A stretch of DNA of 32,092 nt, from contig CAZVDE010000018.1 in NCBI GenBank assembly GCA_964626065.1, positions 1-32,092 of the forward strand. The letters are read 5' to 3'. The translations under genes were made by a program, and so were the position numbers. A model generated the notes under the pieces. That model saw nothing but the letters and a program-made list of their open reading frames with translations, made no database searches and was not told the DNA's origin. This stretch comes from UBA3910 sp964626065 (GTDB taxonomy: Bacteria; Bacillota; Limnochordia; Darwinibacteriales; Darwinibacteriaceae). Positions 8,978-16,512 of the stretch are shown piece after piece; the first letter of the stretch is position 1; each line of letters opens with the position of its first letter.

Positions 8978-9350
8978 TCAGCGTTTCTTCGGCTGAGGGC
9001 CGTTTGCGCAAATGGAACGAACAACGAGTCAGTAAGCAGGCGGCTGCTCCCAATAGCGCCAATTTGGGGGCAAATACCGCTCCTACCACTCCCGCTGTCA
9101 CGGGCAGTTCTGCTACCGTATCCCGGTTTGTCTTGATCACGATCGCTGTCTTGTTGCCCTCGCCAATCGCCGCTTTAATTTTGTCAACAATCTGAGGGCC
9201 TTTTTTACCCTTCTGTGCCTCGTAATCTGTCAAAGCCTGCAGAATACTCCAATCGGCCTCTTCCAATAAGTTCCGTGCCGATTCGAAGCCTAATCCGGTC
9301 CGATAACGCACCTCGTCTATTTTCTCCAAGAAGCCTAGCTCATCGTTCAT
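8967..9350 (-). CDS. DUF4342-like small protein with N-terminal UBA-like helix bundle
   Basis: Protein of 127 residues. Residues about 5-45 (EKIDEVRYRTGLGFESARNL) look like the UBA/TS-N-type three-helix fold found in DUF4342 proteins. A basic, lysine-rich middle follows, then a hydrophobic stretch at about 80-105 (GVVGAVFAPKLALLGAAACLL) that could be one membrane segment, and a basic tail. The start is ATG at 9350, six bases after GGAGGTG. An upstream in-frame GTG at 9359 lies inside that Shine-Dalgarno and was rejected. It overlaps the recO stop by 11 bases, so it is coupled to recO. Function unknown; the family name is assigned from memory of the fold pattern. Confidence 0.75.
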   Translation of the reverse strand: MNDELGFLEKIDEVRYRTGLGFESARNLLEEADWSILQALTDYEAQKGKKGPQIVDKIKAAIGEGNKTAIVIKTNRDTVAELPVTAGVVGAVFAPKLALLGAAACLLTRCSFHLRKRPSAEETLIDN

Positions 9351-10128
9351 TGCTTTCACCTCCGGGGGGCGGGTTTATGGGCGGCAAAACTTGCAGCGTC
9401 TCCAAGAAATCAAGGGACTTCAAAGGATATTCTAGCCGAAAATCCACATACTTACGCATTAATCGCCGTATTTCCTCAATATTATTAGCGGCGGGATGCA
9501 AAATGTTCAAACGGGAAAAATCCCATTCCAAGAGACGCTTCATCAGCTCCCAAGTCCCCTTGGTGACAGTATTGCTTCCGGGAAACTGCTCAACACACCG
9601 GGGGCACACGGTACCGCCGCGCTCCGTAAAAAAGATCCTATCCTGCAGTTCCGACCGGCAGTTCAAACAGCGGTACAACTCCGGTTCGTAACCCAATTCG
9701 CGCATTAAGCGTATTTCAAACGCCCGTACCGCCACATCGAAACGCCCTTTTTCGCCCAGAGAAAGGGTGCCTGCCAGAAGGGGAAAGAGCGTATCGGTGG
9801 GATCCTCCTCCGCCGTAAGCGAATCCACAAGTTCGGTGACGTAAGAAGCATAGGCCATTTTTTCCAGATCTTCCCGCAGTGCCTGCCGGCTGTGGATAAT
9901 CTCCGCTTGCCCTATGTTATGGAGATTTTTACCCTGAAACACAAGATAACGGCCGTGGGTAAAAACCTGTGTGGGACTGAGCAGTCTGTTCCTGATGCGC
10001 CTCGCCCCCCGGGCCGTCGCGCTCAGTTTGCCCCGTTCCTTAGTATATAAAGTTACGAGGCGATCCGCTTCTCCCAAATTGCGCACGCGCAGTATAATCC
10101 CTTCCGTCCGCCAAGTTGCCACCCTCAT
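9340..10128 (-). CDS. recO: DNA repair protein RecO
   Basis: RecO works with RecR (and RecF) to load RecA on SSB-covered single-stranded DNA. At 262 residues it has the usual length. The N-terminal OB-fold starts WRTEGIILRVRNLGEADRLV, the family signature. The C-terminal helical part carries a complete four-cysteine zinc site (CLNCRSEL and, about 20 residues later, CPRC). ATG at 10128 follows the ruvB TGA with no gap, and GGTAGGTGA supplies the ribosome site, so it is coupled to ruvB. It overlaps the next gene by 11 bases. Confidence 0.95.
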   Translation of the reverse strand: MRVATWRTEGIILRVRNLGEADRLVTLYTKERGKLSATARGARRIRNRLLSPTQVFTHGRYLVFQGKNLHNIGQAEIIHSRQALREDLEKMAYASYVTELVDSLTAEEDPTDTLFPLLAGTLSLGEKGRFDVAVRAFEIRLMRELGYEPELYRCLNCRSELQDRIFFTERGGTVCPRCVEQFPGSNTVTKGTWELMKRLLEWDFSRLNILHPAANNIEEIRRLMRKYVDFRLEYPLKSLDFLETLQVLPPINPPPGGESNER

Positions 10129-11142
10129 TCACCTACCCAATTCATCAGACATTACACTAACTAAATACTCGTATCCTAAGGGGGTTATACACCGGCCCCT
10201 AGCGGTACGCTGCAGAAAACCCAGCTGAATCAAAAACGGTTCATAAACATCTTCGATCGTGTTCGCTTCTTCACCGATTGCCGCTGCGAGGCTTTCCACA
10301 CCTACAGGCCCCCCATCGAAAACGCGCTGCACTGTAAGCAGAATGCGCCTGTCGAGGTGATCTAGGCCGTTAGCATCAATTTCAAAAAGGGTGAGTGCTT
10401 CCTGGGCCACCTGCAGCGATATGAAATTATCGGCCCTCACCTGGGCATAATCCCTGACCCTTTTCAGAAGGCGATTGGCAACTCTGGGTGTCCCCCGGGA
10501 ACGTTTTGCAATTTCTAGGGCGCCCTGCGGATTGATATCCACCGCCAAAATGCCCGCCGTCCTCTCCACGATGGCCTGCAGATCGTCCGTCTCGTAAAGC
10601 TCGAGGCGGCTGATCACGCCGAAACGATCCCGCAGGGGTGAGGTAAGCATTCCCGCCCTTGTGGTGGCTCCCACAAGGGTAAACGGAGGTAAATCGATTC
10701 TTACCGAACGCGCCCCCGGCCCTTTACCAATGACAATATCTACCGCGGAATCTTCCATGGCGGGGTAAAGTACCTCTTCTACCGTGCGGCTTAGGCGATG
10801 GATTTCGTCAATGAAAAACACATCGTTAGCCTGCATGCTGGTGAGGATGGCCACTAGATCACCCTGGCGTTCTATGGCGGGCCCGGAAGTAGTGTGAATG
10901 CCAACACCCATTTCAGTTGCGATTATATAGGCCAAACTCGTTTTACCCAGGCCGGGCGGCCCATATAAGAGGACATGATCTAAAGGCTCACCCCGCTGTT
11001 TGGCTGCGGTGATAAAAAGTTCCATATGTTCTTTGATTTTGTGCTGGCCGATATACTCCGCAAGAGTGCGGGGCCGCAGAGATGCCTCAACATCCCAATC
11101 ATCGGGCCTTTTCCAGGCGCTCACCAGGCGCTCAGTTTCCAA
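10129..11142 (-). CDS. ruvB: Holliday junction branch-migration ATPase RuvB
   Basis: Hexameric AAA+ motor that drives branch migration of Holliday junctions with RuvA. The product has 337 residues. It shows Walker A GPPGLGKT, Walker B FFIDEIHR, sensor GATTRAG, an arginine-rich PLRDRFG segment and the C-terminal winged-helix DNA-binding part (RTARGRCITPLGYEYL). The start is TTG at 11142, seven bases after AAAGGGGTG. A stop codon lies three codons upstream in frame, so no ATG is available. It follows ruvA by 14 bases. Confidence 0.97.
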   Translation of the reverse strand: METERLVSAWKRPDDWDVEASLRPRTLAEYIGQHKIKEHMELFITAAKQRGEPLDHVLLYGPPGLGKTSLAYIIATEMGVGIHTTSGPAIERQGDLVAILTSMQANDVFFIDEIHRLSRTVEEVLYPAMEDSAVDIVIGKGPGARSVRIDLPPFTLVGATTRAGMLTSPLRDRFGVISRLELYETDDLQAIVERTAGILAVDINPQGALEIAKRSRGTPRVANRLLKRVRDYAQVRADNFISLQVAQEALTLFEIDANGLDHLDRRILLTVQRVFDGGPVGVESLAAAIGEEANTIEDVYEPFLIQLGFLQRTARGRCITPLGYEYLVSVMSDELGR

Positions 11143-11156
11143 ATCATTTCACCCCT

Positions 11157-11756
11157 TTAGCGGCTGTTGCTGGCTAAGGCCAGTTTCAGCAGCTCCTGAA
11201 GATTGTAATTTTCTTGAAGTTCATGCTGCACGCTGCGCACCATATGCGCCGCTTCGCTTCGACTGTAGCCTAGGGCTACCAGCGCCTCAATGGCATCATC
11301 TAAAATGCCGCCCCGCGCCAACGGCAAATCGTCTTCCCCTGCGGCCCAAGCCCCATCCTTGAATTTGTCTTTTAGCTCCAGCAAAATGCGCTCGCCCGTT
11401 TTTTTGCCAATCCCGGGCAGGCTGGTGAGAATGGATAGCTGGCGCTCTTGAACAGCCCGGATAAACTCCAGAGGGCCAATATTAGATAGAATTGCAACGG
11501 CCGTTTTCGGCCCGATACCCGTAATTCCAATAATCTCATGAAACAAATTTCTTTCCTCCCGGGAGGAAAAACCATACAACAGCATGGCGTCATCACGTAC
11601 GTGCAGATAGGTGTAAAGCTGCAGCTCCCGCCCTAACGGCGGCAGTGAGCGCAGCACAGCACCGGTAACGATCACCTCATAGCCTATGCCGCCAACATCA
11701 ATCACAACCGTGTTATCAGCCACATCCGCCAACTTTCCTTTTAGCGAAACAATCAC
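11157..11756 (-). CDS. ruvA: Holliday junction DNA helicase subunit RuvA
   Basis: Tetrameric junction-binding protein that recruits RuvB. The product has 199 residues from the GTG at 11756. It starts with the usual V-I-V-S-L-K-G-K-L strand of the N-terminal OB-fold, then shows helix-hairpin-helix motifs (IIGITGIGPKTAVAIL and SLPGIGKKTGERILLEL) and a C-terminal RuvB-binding helical domain (ALVALGYSRSEA). The GTG lies six bases after GGGGGG and overlaps the ruvC stop in a GTGA arrangement, so it is coupled to ruvC. An upstream ATT in the same frame would add five residues foreign to the family. Confidence 0.96.
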   Translation of the reverse strand: MIVSLKGKLADVADNTVVIDVGGIGYEVIVTGAVLRSLPPLGRELQLYTYLHVRDDAMLLYGFSSREERNLFHEIIGITGIGPKTAVAILSNIGPLEFIRAVQERQLSILTSLPGIGKKTGERILLELKDKFKDGAWAAGEDDLPLARGGILDDAIEALVALGYSRSEAAHMVRSVQHELQENYNLQELLKLALASNSR

Positions 11757-12241
11757 CGTGATCCCCCCCAATTGTGCGAGTTATAACTATGACACAAACT
11801 TATGGCTAACGCATCTGTTATATCGTTTGGCTTGGGGACTTCAGGCATGCCAAGCAGGACACGCACCATGTACGCCACTTGCTCCTTGCTGGCGCGACCG
11901 TAGCCCGTAACCGCCATTTTCACCTGCAGCGGCGTATATTCGGTAATGGCCAGACCACTGTGGGCCGCAGCAAGCATGGCGACCCCGCGGGCTTGTCCCA
12001 CCGCAAAGGCACTTGCCACATTTCTATTGAAAAACAAATCCTCGATGGCCACGCAATCAGGCTTAAACTCCGCGATTAACTGCCGCATGCCCGCGTAAAT
12101 CTCCCCCAACCGCACAGCGGTATCTTGTTGTGAGCTTGTCCGGATCGCCCCGTAACCAAGTACGGTATGTTTATTGTTTTCAACCCGGATAACGCCATAA
12201 CCGGTGATGGCGGTACCGGGATCTATACCTAAAATGATCAT
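11753..12241 (-). CDS. ruvC: Holliday junction resolvase RuvC
   Basis: Dimeric endonuclease that cuts Holliday junctions. The product has 162 residues. The four acidic active-site residues are all present: Asp7 (GIDPGTAITGYG), Glu67 (VAIEDLFF), Asp140 and Asp143 (NDITDALA). RNase H-like fold. ATG at 12241 follows GGTGGA. It is the first gene of ruvC-ruvA-ruvB-recO-DUF4342. The 87 bases upstream, before the terminator at 12311-12343, hold a possible weak promoter (TTGATT and a poor -10), not a clear one. Confidence 0.96.
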   Translation of the reverse strand: MIILGIDPGTAITGYGVIRVENNKHTVLGYGAIRTSSQQDTAVRLGEIYAGMRQLIAEFKPDCVAIEDLFFNRNVASAFAVGQARGVAMLAAAHSGLAITEYTPLQVKMAVTGYGRASKEQVAYMVRVLLGMPEVPKPNDITDALAISLCHSYNSHNWGGSR

Positions 12242-12310
12242 TCCACCACGTCCTCACCGCTTGGGTATTCGACACCGGGTGAATCAAGTCCTTGCCTAAA
12301 CTTACTGCAC

Positions 12311-12343
12311 AAAAAAACCTCAACCAAACTAGTGGATGAGGTT
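12311..12343 (-). terminator. Intrinsic terminator after the 42-residue peptide gene
   Basis: On the minus strand AACCTCA and TGAGGTT form a 7-bp stem followed by seven T residues (12311-12317). Its first arm encodes the last codons of the small peptide gene, so gene and terminator overlap. It separates the YebC-family gene from ruvC. Confidence 0.85.
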
Positions 12344-12457
12344 AACCAAATCAGACATCTGCTTCATCTGCGGCAGCGAAAAGAGCTTATAGGCCACCAG
12401 AAAACTTAGGACAAAGAAAAACAAACCCAGTAGACATAAAATAATCACCCTGCGCAA
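12329..12457 (-). CDS. Small single-span membrane peptide (42 residues)
   Basis: The minus strand has GAGGAGGG six bases before a TTG that opens a 42-codon frame ending TAG. The peptide starts MRRV, has a hydrophobic helix at about residues 4-26 (IILCLLGLFFFVLSFLVAY), then a short polar tail ending in NLIH. Two arginines before the helix suggest the N-terminus stays in the cytoplasm. It follows the YebC-family gene by 54 bases and ends inside an intrinsic terminator. I recognise no family. A strong ribosome site, sensible topology and terminator position argue that it is a real gene. In some relatives this slot holds other small or sporulation genes, but I see no similarity to them. Confidence 0.6.
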   Translation of the reverse strand: MRRVIILCLLGLFFFVLSFLVAYKLFSLPQMKQMSDLVNLIH

Positions 12458-12511
12458 GGCAAACCCTCCTCATCAATGAATTATGTCCGGCCCCGCGCAG
12501 AATATGCCTAA

Positions 12512-13237
12512 TTATTCCAGTATTTCGTAGTTAGAATAAACCTCCTGGACCTCGTCTAACTCCTCCAAAAGCTCGATCAGGTTTTCCATTTGTTCGCCCG
12601 CTTGCGCCTCGATGCTGACGGTATTTTCGGGAACAAAGCTGATTTCCGCACCCAAAAATCGCAGCCCCTCCCCCTCCAGCTCCGTTTTTACCCTGTTAAA
12701 ATCGGCCGGATCGGTGTGAATTTCAATCACATCCCCCTCGGTCAGGACATCATCGGCACCGGCCTCTAAGGCCGAAAGCATGACTTCGTCTTCATCTATT
12801 TCGCCCCGCTCCACAACTAAAAGGCCCTTGCGCTGGAACATCCAAGCAACACAGCCGCTTTCGCCCAAATTTCCACCGAACTTGGAAAAACGATGGCGCA
12901 GCTCGCCCGCGGTGCGGTTGCGGTTATCGGTAAGCGTATACAACAAGACGGCGACACCGTTTGGCCCATACCCCTCATAAAAGACTTCCGCAAAAGAAGC
13001 GCCGTCAAGGCCGCCCACACCCCTGGCGATCGCCCGCTCGATGGTGTCATTGGGCATATTGGCCGTGCGTGCCGTATCCATGGCCAACCGCAGCCGAAAA
13101 TTGGTCTCGGGATCGGGACCCCCCTCCCTTACCGCCACCGTAATCTGGCGGCCCAGTTTTGTAAACACCTGGCCCCTTTTCGCATCCTCTTTTGCTTTCT
13201 TGCGTTTAATGTTCGACCATTTAGAATGCCCTGCCAT
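12512..13237 (-). CDS. YebC/PmpR-family protein (TACO1-like)
   Basis: Protein of 241 residues with the hallmark N-terminus MAGHSKWSNIKRKKAKEDAKRG, the central IERAIARGVGG block and FYEGYGPNGVA. The family was long annotated as a transcriptional regulator. Recent work on YebC and TACO1 supports a role in helping ribosomes translate proline-rich stretches. The negatively charged C-terminal domain is typical. ATG at 13237 follows GGGGGGGTG. A good promoter lies at 13262-13290, so it heads a short transcript with the 42-residue peptide gene. In many bacteria this gene sits beside ruvC, as here. Confidence 0.95.
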   Translation of the reverse strand: MAGHSKWSNIKRKKAKEDAKRGQVFTKLGRQITVAVREGGPDPETNFRLRLAMDTARTANMPNDTIERAIARGVGGLDGASFAEVFYEGYGPNGVAVLLYTLTDNRNRTAGELRHRFSKFGGNLGESGCVAWMFQRKGLLVVERGEIDEDEVMLSALEAGADDVLTEGDVIEIHTDPADFNRVKTELEGEGLRFLGAEISFVPENTVSIEAQAGEQMENLIELLEELDEVQEVYSNYEILE

Positions 13238-13261
13238 TGTGTCACACCCCCCCTTGGCCCC

Positions 13262-13290
13262 ATTTTAACACAGGAACTTTTGCGGTACAA
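13262..13290 (-). promoter_or_regulatory. Sigma-A promoter for the YebC-family gene
   Basis: Minus strand -35 TTGTAC (13285-13290), 17-base spacer, -10 TAAAAT (13262-13267). It begins directly after the stop codon of the upstream PrsW-like gene. Confidence 0.7.
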
Positions 13291-13293
13291 GGA

Positions 13294-13953
13294 TTACCTA
13301 AAGGGGGAAATCCTGGAGGCCTGCCCCATAGCCGTAAAAAGCAGCGCTTGCAGGCCCAAGACTGCTACCACCAAAACGAAGGGGGAAGCGAGGCGGGTGA
13401 TCAGCAAAAAATCGAAAGCGCCATGTAAAAAAGCGGCCACAGCCAGAGCGCGGGCGATCAAAGGCCCGGCCGGGGTGGAAAACTTGGCTAGGCCCAAATA
13501 ATAGCCGCCCAAGCCGGAAAAAGCAATGTGCGCCAGCGTGGAGATTGTGGCGCGCAGAGGGGCGATGGACATGCCGAAAGAGGCAATATAGAGAACATTT
13601 TCCACAACAGAAAAACCTATGGCCGCCGCGGCCGCATAAATGATCCCATCCATGGGCTCGTTGAACTGAGGCGATCTATAGGCGCTGAAAAAAACTGCTC
13701 CGAATTTAAAAAGTTCCTCGCCAAAACCTACTACGAAAAAGGATAGGCCTAATTGGACCAAAACGGAGTTGGTGGTGGACAGCATACGCCCAAAGGGGGC
13801 TTCCCAAACCAAGGCCGGCACGACGGCCACCGCGCCGGACAACAAAGTCAGGGCAAGGTTTAAAACAGGTTCCTTCTCCCAATAATCGTAACGGTTAAAA
13901 AACCAAAGCCAGAACACGCCCGGCAGTAGCGAAGATACAACGACCCAAAACAA
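13294..13953 (-). CDS. PrsW-family intramembrane metalloprotease
   Basis: Membrane protein of 219 residues with about seven hydrophobic helices. It carries the three PrsW motif elements: GEELFK (EExxxK), FSVVENVLY, and HGAFDF (HxxxD). The N-terminus after the first helix, FNRYDYWEKEP, also fits the family. In Bacillus subtilis, PrsW cuts the anti-sigma RsiW, but many family members act elsewhere. I place the start at TTG 13953, eleven bases after AAAGGG and four after the stop of the zinc-ribbon gene. The longer frame upstream reads through that gene out of phase. An ECF sigma system 7.5 kb away (21.1-21.9 kb) is a conceivable but untested partner. Confidence 0.82.
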   Translation of the reverse strand: MFWVVVSSLLPGVFWLWFFNRYDYWEKEPVLNLALTLLSGAVAVVPALVWEAPFGRMLSTTNSVLVQLGLSFFVVGFGEELFKFGAVFFSAYRSPQFNEPMDGIIYAAAAAIGFSVVENVLYIASFGMSIAPLRATISTLAHIAFSGLGGYYLGLAKFSTPAGPLIARALAVAAFLHGAFDFLLITRLASPFVLVVAVLGLQALLFTAMGQASRISPFR

Positions 13954-13957
13954 GCCT

Positions 13958-14104
13958 TCACCCTTTCTCGTTCCGTTCCGGTTTGCCCTGCTTATGCTGC
14001 AGCCGTTCCATCTCGCAGGCGGCGCAGGGTGCGGGATCGTTAAAAGAGTCTTGCCGGTCTTCTTCGATGACAAGCTGGTTACAGAATGGACATTTCTTAC
14101 CCAT
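13958..14104 (-). CDS. Small zinc-ribbon protein (48 residues)
   Basis: The ATG at 14104 follows GGGAGGG at five bases. The protein has two CxxC knuckles, CPFC near residues 5-8 and CAAC near residues 27-30, spaced as in small zinc ribbons, and a charged lysine/glutamate-rich tail. The stop lies four bases before the PrsW-like start, so the two genes are probably one transcript. The exact family is not recognised. A zinc-binding role is inferred only from the cysteines. Confidence 0.7.
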   Translation of the reverse strand: MGKKCPFCNQLVIEEDRQDSFNDPAPCAACEMERLQHKQGKPERNEKG

Positions 14105-14213
14105 GTGAACCCTCCCTAGCCTTAAGATGCACCCCATTTCTATTTTTATTACTTCCCGGGGAGGAAACCCGACACCGCAGCAGAAATATGTTGTGAAACT
14201 CAAAAAGGAGGCC
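14105..14213. other. Divergent intergenic region, no clear promoter seen
   Basis: This stretch separates the minus-strand zinc-ribbon gene from the plus-strand superoxide reductase gene and must drive at least one of them. It contains an AT-rich patch (about 14135-14155), an inverted sequence TTCCCGGGGAGGAA and a TATGTT near 14188, but no convincing -35/-10 pair in either direction. Confidence 0.4.
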
Positions 14214-14219
14214 ATGAAA

Positions 14220-14609
14220 ATGAAACTAGGCGAACTACTGCGCAGCGGTGACTGGAAAAGTGAAAAACATGTGCCCGTTATTACCGCGCCCGATCGAGTT
14301 AAAGCTAATGAAGCTTTTGAAATCGGAGTCAGCATCGGGGCAGACGATCCGCACCCCAACACGGCGGAACACCACATCCGTTGGATAAAACTGCTGTTTG
14401 AACCTGAGGAAGGCTTCACCTTCGAATTAGCGGATATTCAACTCTGCGGCCACGGAGAAGGGCTAAAAGGCCCCCACGAAGGCCCGGTGCATACCGAGCC
14501 TTTTGCCAAAGTAGTAGTACGCTTGCAGGCGCCCGGCACGCTTCTGGCCCTGAGCTACTGCAACATCCACGGGCTGTGGGAAAATAGCAGACAAATTCTT
14601 GTGGAATAA
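14220..14609 (+). CDS. Superoxide reductase (neelaredoxin, class II)
   Basis: Reduces superoxide to hydrogen peroxide without making oxygen, a defence of anaerobes. The product is 129 residues with only the catalytic iron domain; the N-terminal desulforedoxin domain is absent. The iron ligands are visible: His17 (EKHVPVI), His45 and His51 (HPNTAEHH), Cys114 and His117 (CNIHG). Glu15-Lys16 near the sixth iron position are also kept. ATG at 14220 has AAAGGAGG eight bases upstream. An ATG two codons earlier (14214) is the alternative. It is a single-gene plus-strand unit ending in a bidirectional terminator. Electrons would come from rubredoxin, which is not encoded nearby. Confidence 0.95.
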   Translation: MKLGELLRSGDWKSEKHVPVITAPDRVKANEAFEIGVSIGADDPHPNTAEHHIRWIKLLFEPEEGFTFELADIQLCGHGEGLKGPHEGPVHTEPFAKVVVRLQAPGTLLALSYCNIHGLWENSRQILVE

Positions 14610-14613
14610 AAAA

Positions 14614-14640
14614 AGAGGCGATTCCGCCTCTTGCTTTTTT
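14614..14640. terminator. Bidirectional intrinsic terminator
   Basis: A 7-bp stem AGAGGCG/CGCCTCT with a 4-base loop has T-runs on both strands. It serves the plus-strand superoxide reductase gene and the convergent murG. The murG stop codon TAA at 14639-14641 is part of one run. Confidence 0.88.
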
Positions 14641-15697
14641 ACCTGCCCGCGGCCACCTGTTCTATGATCCGCAGCACATTTTGTGTTCCATCACCAAGCC
14701 CCGATTGCCGCATGGTGCTGACGAACTTTTCTCGCTGCCGCCGTAATCCATCCAGCTGTTCGCGAAGCGCCGCCAAAGTCAAGTCCTCTTCTTGCAGAAC
14801 TAAACTAAAGCCCTGCCTGGCAAAGGAAGCCGCGTTAAGAATTTGGTCCCCCCTGCTCGCCTGCAGTGAGAGAGGCACAAGTATGTGCGGTTTAGCCAGG
14901 GCCAACAGCTCAAAAATGGCGTTAGCGCCGGCCCGGGAGATGGCAAAATCGGCAGCCGCAAATAAATCGGGCAATTCGTCCCTGGCGTACTCCAACTGGA
15001 AATAACGGGGATTCTTCAATTCGTCCGCCAAATTCCCCCGCCCACAGAGGTGGATGATCTGATAGGACGCTGTCAACTCATCTAAATTAACGCGCACAAT
15101 TTCGTTCAAGACAGCTGAACCTAAACTGCCGCCCATCACTAGAAGGGTAGGCAATTGATGGGAAAAACGGCAGAATTCCAGCCCAGCCCGGCGCGAACCA
15201 AGCCCTATTTCGGCGCGAATCGGCGTACCTGTTACAATTGCGTTTTTTGTTCGCTCCTGCGATTCGGGAAATGTAACACAAAGGGCCCGAGAAAAGGGCA
15301 GGCTGAGGCGGTTCGCTAAACCCAGGGACAAATCCGATTCATGCAGCACAACCGGAATGCGCAGCATCCAAGCGGCGATCGTTACAGGCACCGCCACAAA
15401 TCCACCCTTGCTGAATACGACCCACGGATTAATTTTTCTTAAGATCCGCAGTGAATCACCTACACCCTTTAGGACACGAAAGGGGTCTGTGAAATTTTTC
15501 AAATCAAAGTAACGCCTGAATTTGCCGGCGCTGATCGGGTAAAAGGGCAGGTCATCGCCGACAAGTTCGCGCTCAATCCCATCCCAGGTGCCTATGTAGT
15601 GAGCCTCCCATCCCGTTTGCTGCAGATGGGGCAATAGAGCAAAGTGCGGCATAACGTGGCCTGCCGTGCCGCCTCCCGTTAACACTATTCTTTTCAT
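14639..15697 (-). CDS. murG: UDP-GlcNAc:undecaprenyl-PP-MurNAc-pentapeptide GlcNAc transferase (MurG)
   Basis: Adds GlcNAc to lipid I to make lipid II on the inner face of the membrane. The product has 352 residues and a GT-B fold: N-terminal TGGGTAGHVMPH, then VFSKGGFVAVP and the loop VLHESDLSLGLANR, and C-terminal VMGGSLGSAVLN and ISRAGANAIFELLAL (nucleotide-sugar binding). The HESD loop is the variant known from staphylococci and some Clostridia; Escherichia coli has HEQN there. The gene stands alone rather than in a division/cell-wall cluster, so the genome may hold a second murG. ATG at 15697 follows CAGGAGGA. It is divergent from lgt across 80 bases. Confidence 0.93.
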   Translation of the reverse strand: MKRIVLTGGGTAGHVMPHFALLPHLQQTGWEAHYIGTWDGIERELVGDDLPFYPISAGKFRRYFDLKNFTDPFRVLKGVGDSLRILRKINPWVVFSKGGFVAVPVTIAAWMLRIPVVLHESDLSLGLANRLSLPFSRALCVTFPESQERTKNAIVTGTPIRAEIGLGSRRAGLEFCRFSHQLPTLLVMGGSLGSAVLNEIVRVNLDELTASYQIIHLCGRGNLADELKNPRYFQLEYARDELPDLFAAADFAISRAGANAIFELLALAKPHILVPLSLQASRGDQILNAASFARQGFSLVLQEEDLTLAALREQLDGLRRQREKFVSTMRQSGLGDGTQNVLRIIEQVAAGR

Positions 15698-15777
15698 TGT
15701 GATTCCTCCTGGCTAAGCAGGTATTTTGCTAAATAAACGGAATTAAAGCCGGTACATAAAACAGCGAGGTGATCCTT

Positions 15778-16512
15778 ATGCACCCAATTGCTTTCAGCAT
15801 TGGCCCCTTAGATATCTATTGGTACGGAATTTTGATGGCTTCAACTTTTTTGGCGGCTTATTTTATCGTCCTGCGCCTAGCCAAAGAACACCGGCTTGAT
15901 CCCGAAATAATCGAAAATCTGTTTTATCTGAGTGCCTTTTCGGGCCTAGTAGGCAGCCGCCTGGGGGCAGTTTTGCCCGAATGGCGCTACTATCTCGCCT
16001 ACCCCATAGAAATCCTTGCCCGAGGCGGAATGGCATCGCACGGGGCGATTGCGGCCATTATGATTGTGGGATTCTTTTATGTCCGCAAACATGGGCTTAA
16101 TTACTGGCAGCTTGCGGATTTAGCCGCACCCATCCTACCCGTTGGCCATATCCTGATTCGCTTGGGCAATTTTTTCAGCGGCGAATTGTACGGCCCCCCC
16201 TCTTCCCTGCCCTGGGCGGTAAAATTTCCCCACATGGCAGAAGCGGTTCATCCAACACAGTTGTACGAAGTTTTGGCCTCCCTGTTCATTCTGCCCCTGG
16301 CTTGGAAGTGGGCAAAAAAACCCCGCTATAACGGATATGCCTTCCTGAGGGTGCTTTTTTTGCATTCGCTGGTCCGTTTCTTCCTGGATTTCATCCGCCA
16401 GCACAGCGCGCTATATGGGCCCTTTGTCCTGACCCAGCTCATAGCTTTGGCGATCTGCCTGATCACCCTACCGGCCATTCTTATCTTGGACCACCGCCAG
16501 CGTCACATTTGA
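15778..16512 (+). CDS. lgt: Prolipoprotein diacylglyceryl transferase Lgt
   Basis: Moves a diacylglyceryl group from phosphatidylglycerol to the lipobox cysteine of prolipoproteins, in the membrane. The product has 244 residues and about seven helices. Family motifs are the N-terminal WYGILMA, GGMASHGAI, and the signature IRLGNFFSGELYG with its essential Arg/Asn/Glu. HPTQLYE follows and is also conserved. ATG at 15778 has GAGGTG eight bases upstream. A GTG nine bases earlier in frame lies inside the Shine-Dalgarno. The 3' end overlaps the convergent LeuRS-like gene by 32 bases, leaving no room for a terminator between them. Confidence 0.95.
   Translation: MHPIAFSIGPLDIYWYGILMASTFLAAYFIVLRLAKEHRLDPEIIENLFYLSAFSGLVGSRLGAVLPEWRYYLAYPIEILARGGMASHGAIAAIMIVGFFYVRKHGLNYWQLADLAAPILPVGHILIRLGNFFSGELYGPPSSLPWAVKFPHMAEAVHPTQLYEVLASLFILPLAWKWAKKPRYNGYAFLRVLFLHSLVRFFLDFIRQHSALYGPFVLTQLIALAICLITLPAILILDHRQRHI

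Noticed and set aside
13954..14073. N-terminal extension of the PrsW-like protein
   Set aside because: It overlaps the zinc-ribbon gene in another frame and has no hydrophobic or family-like sequence.
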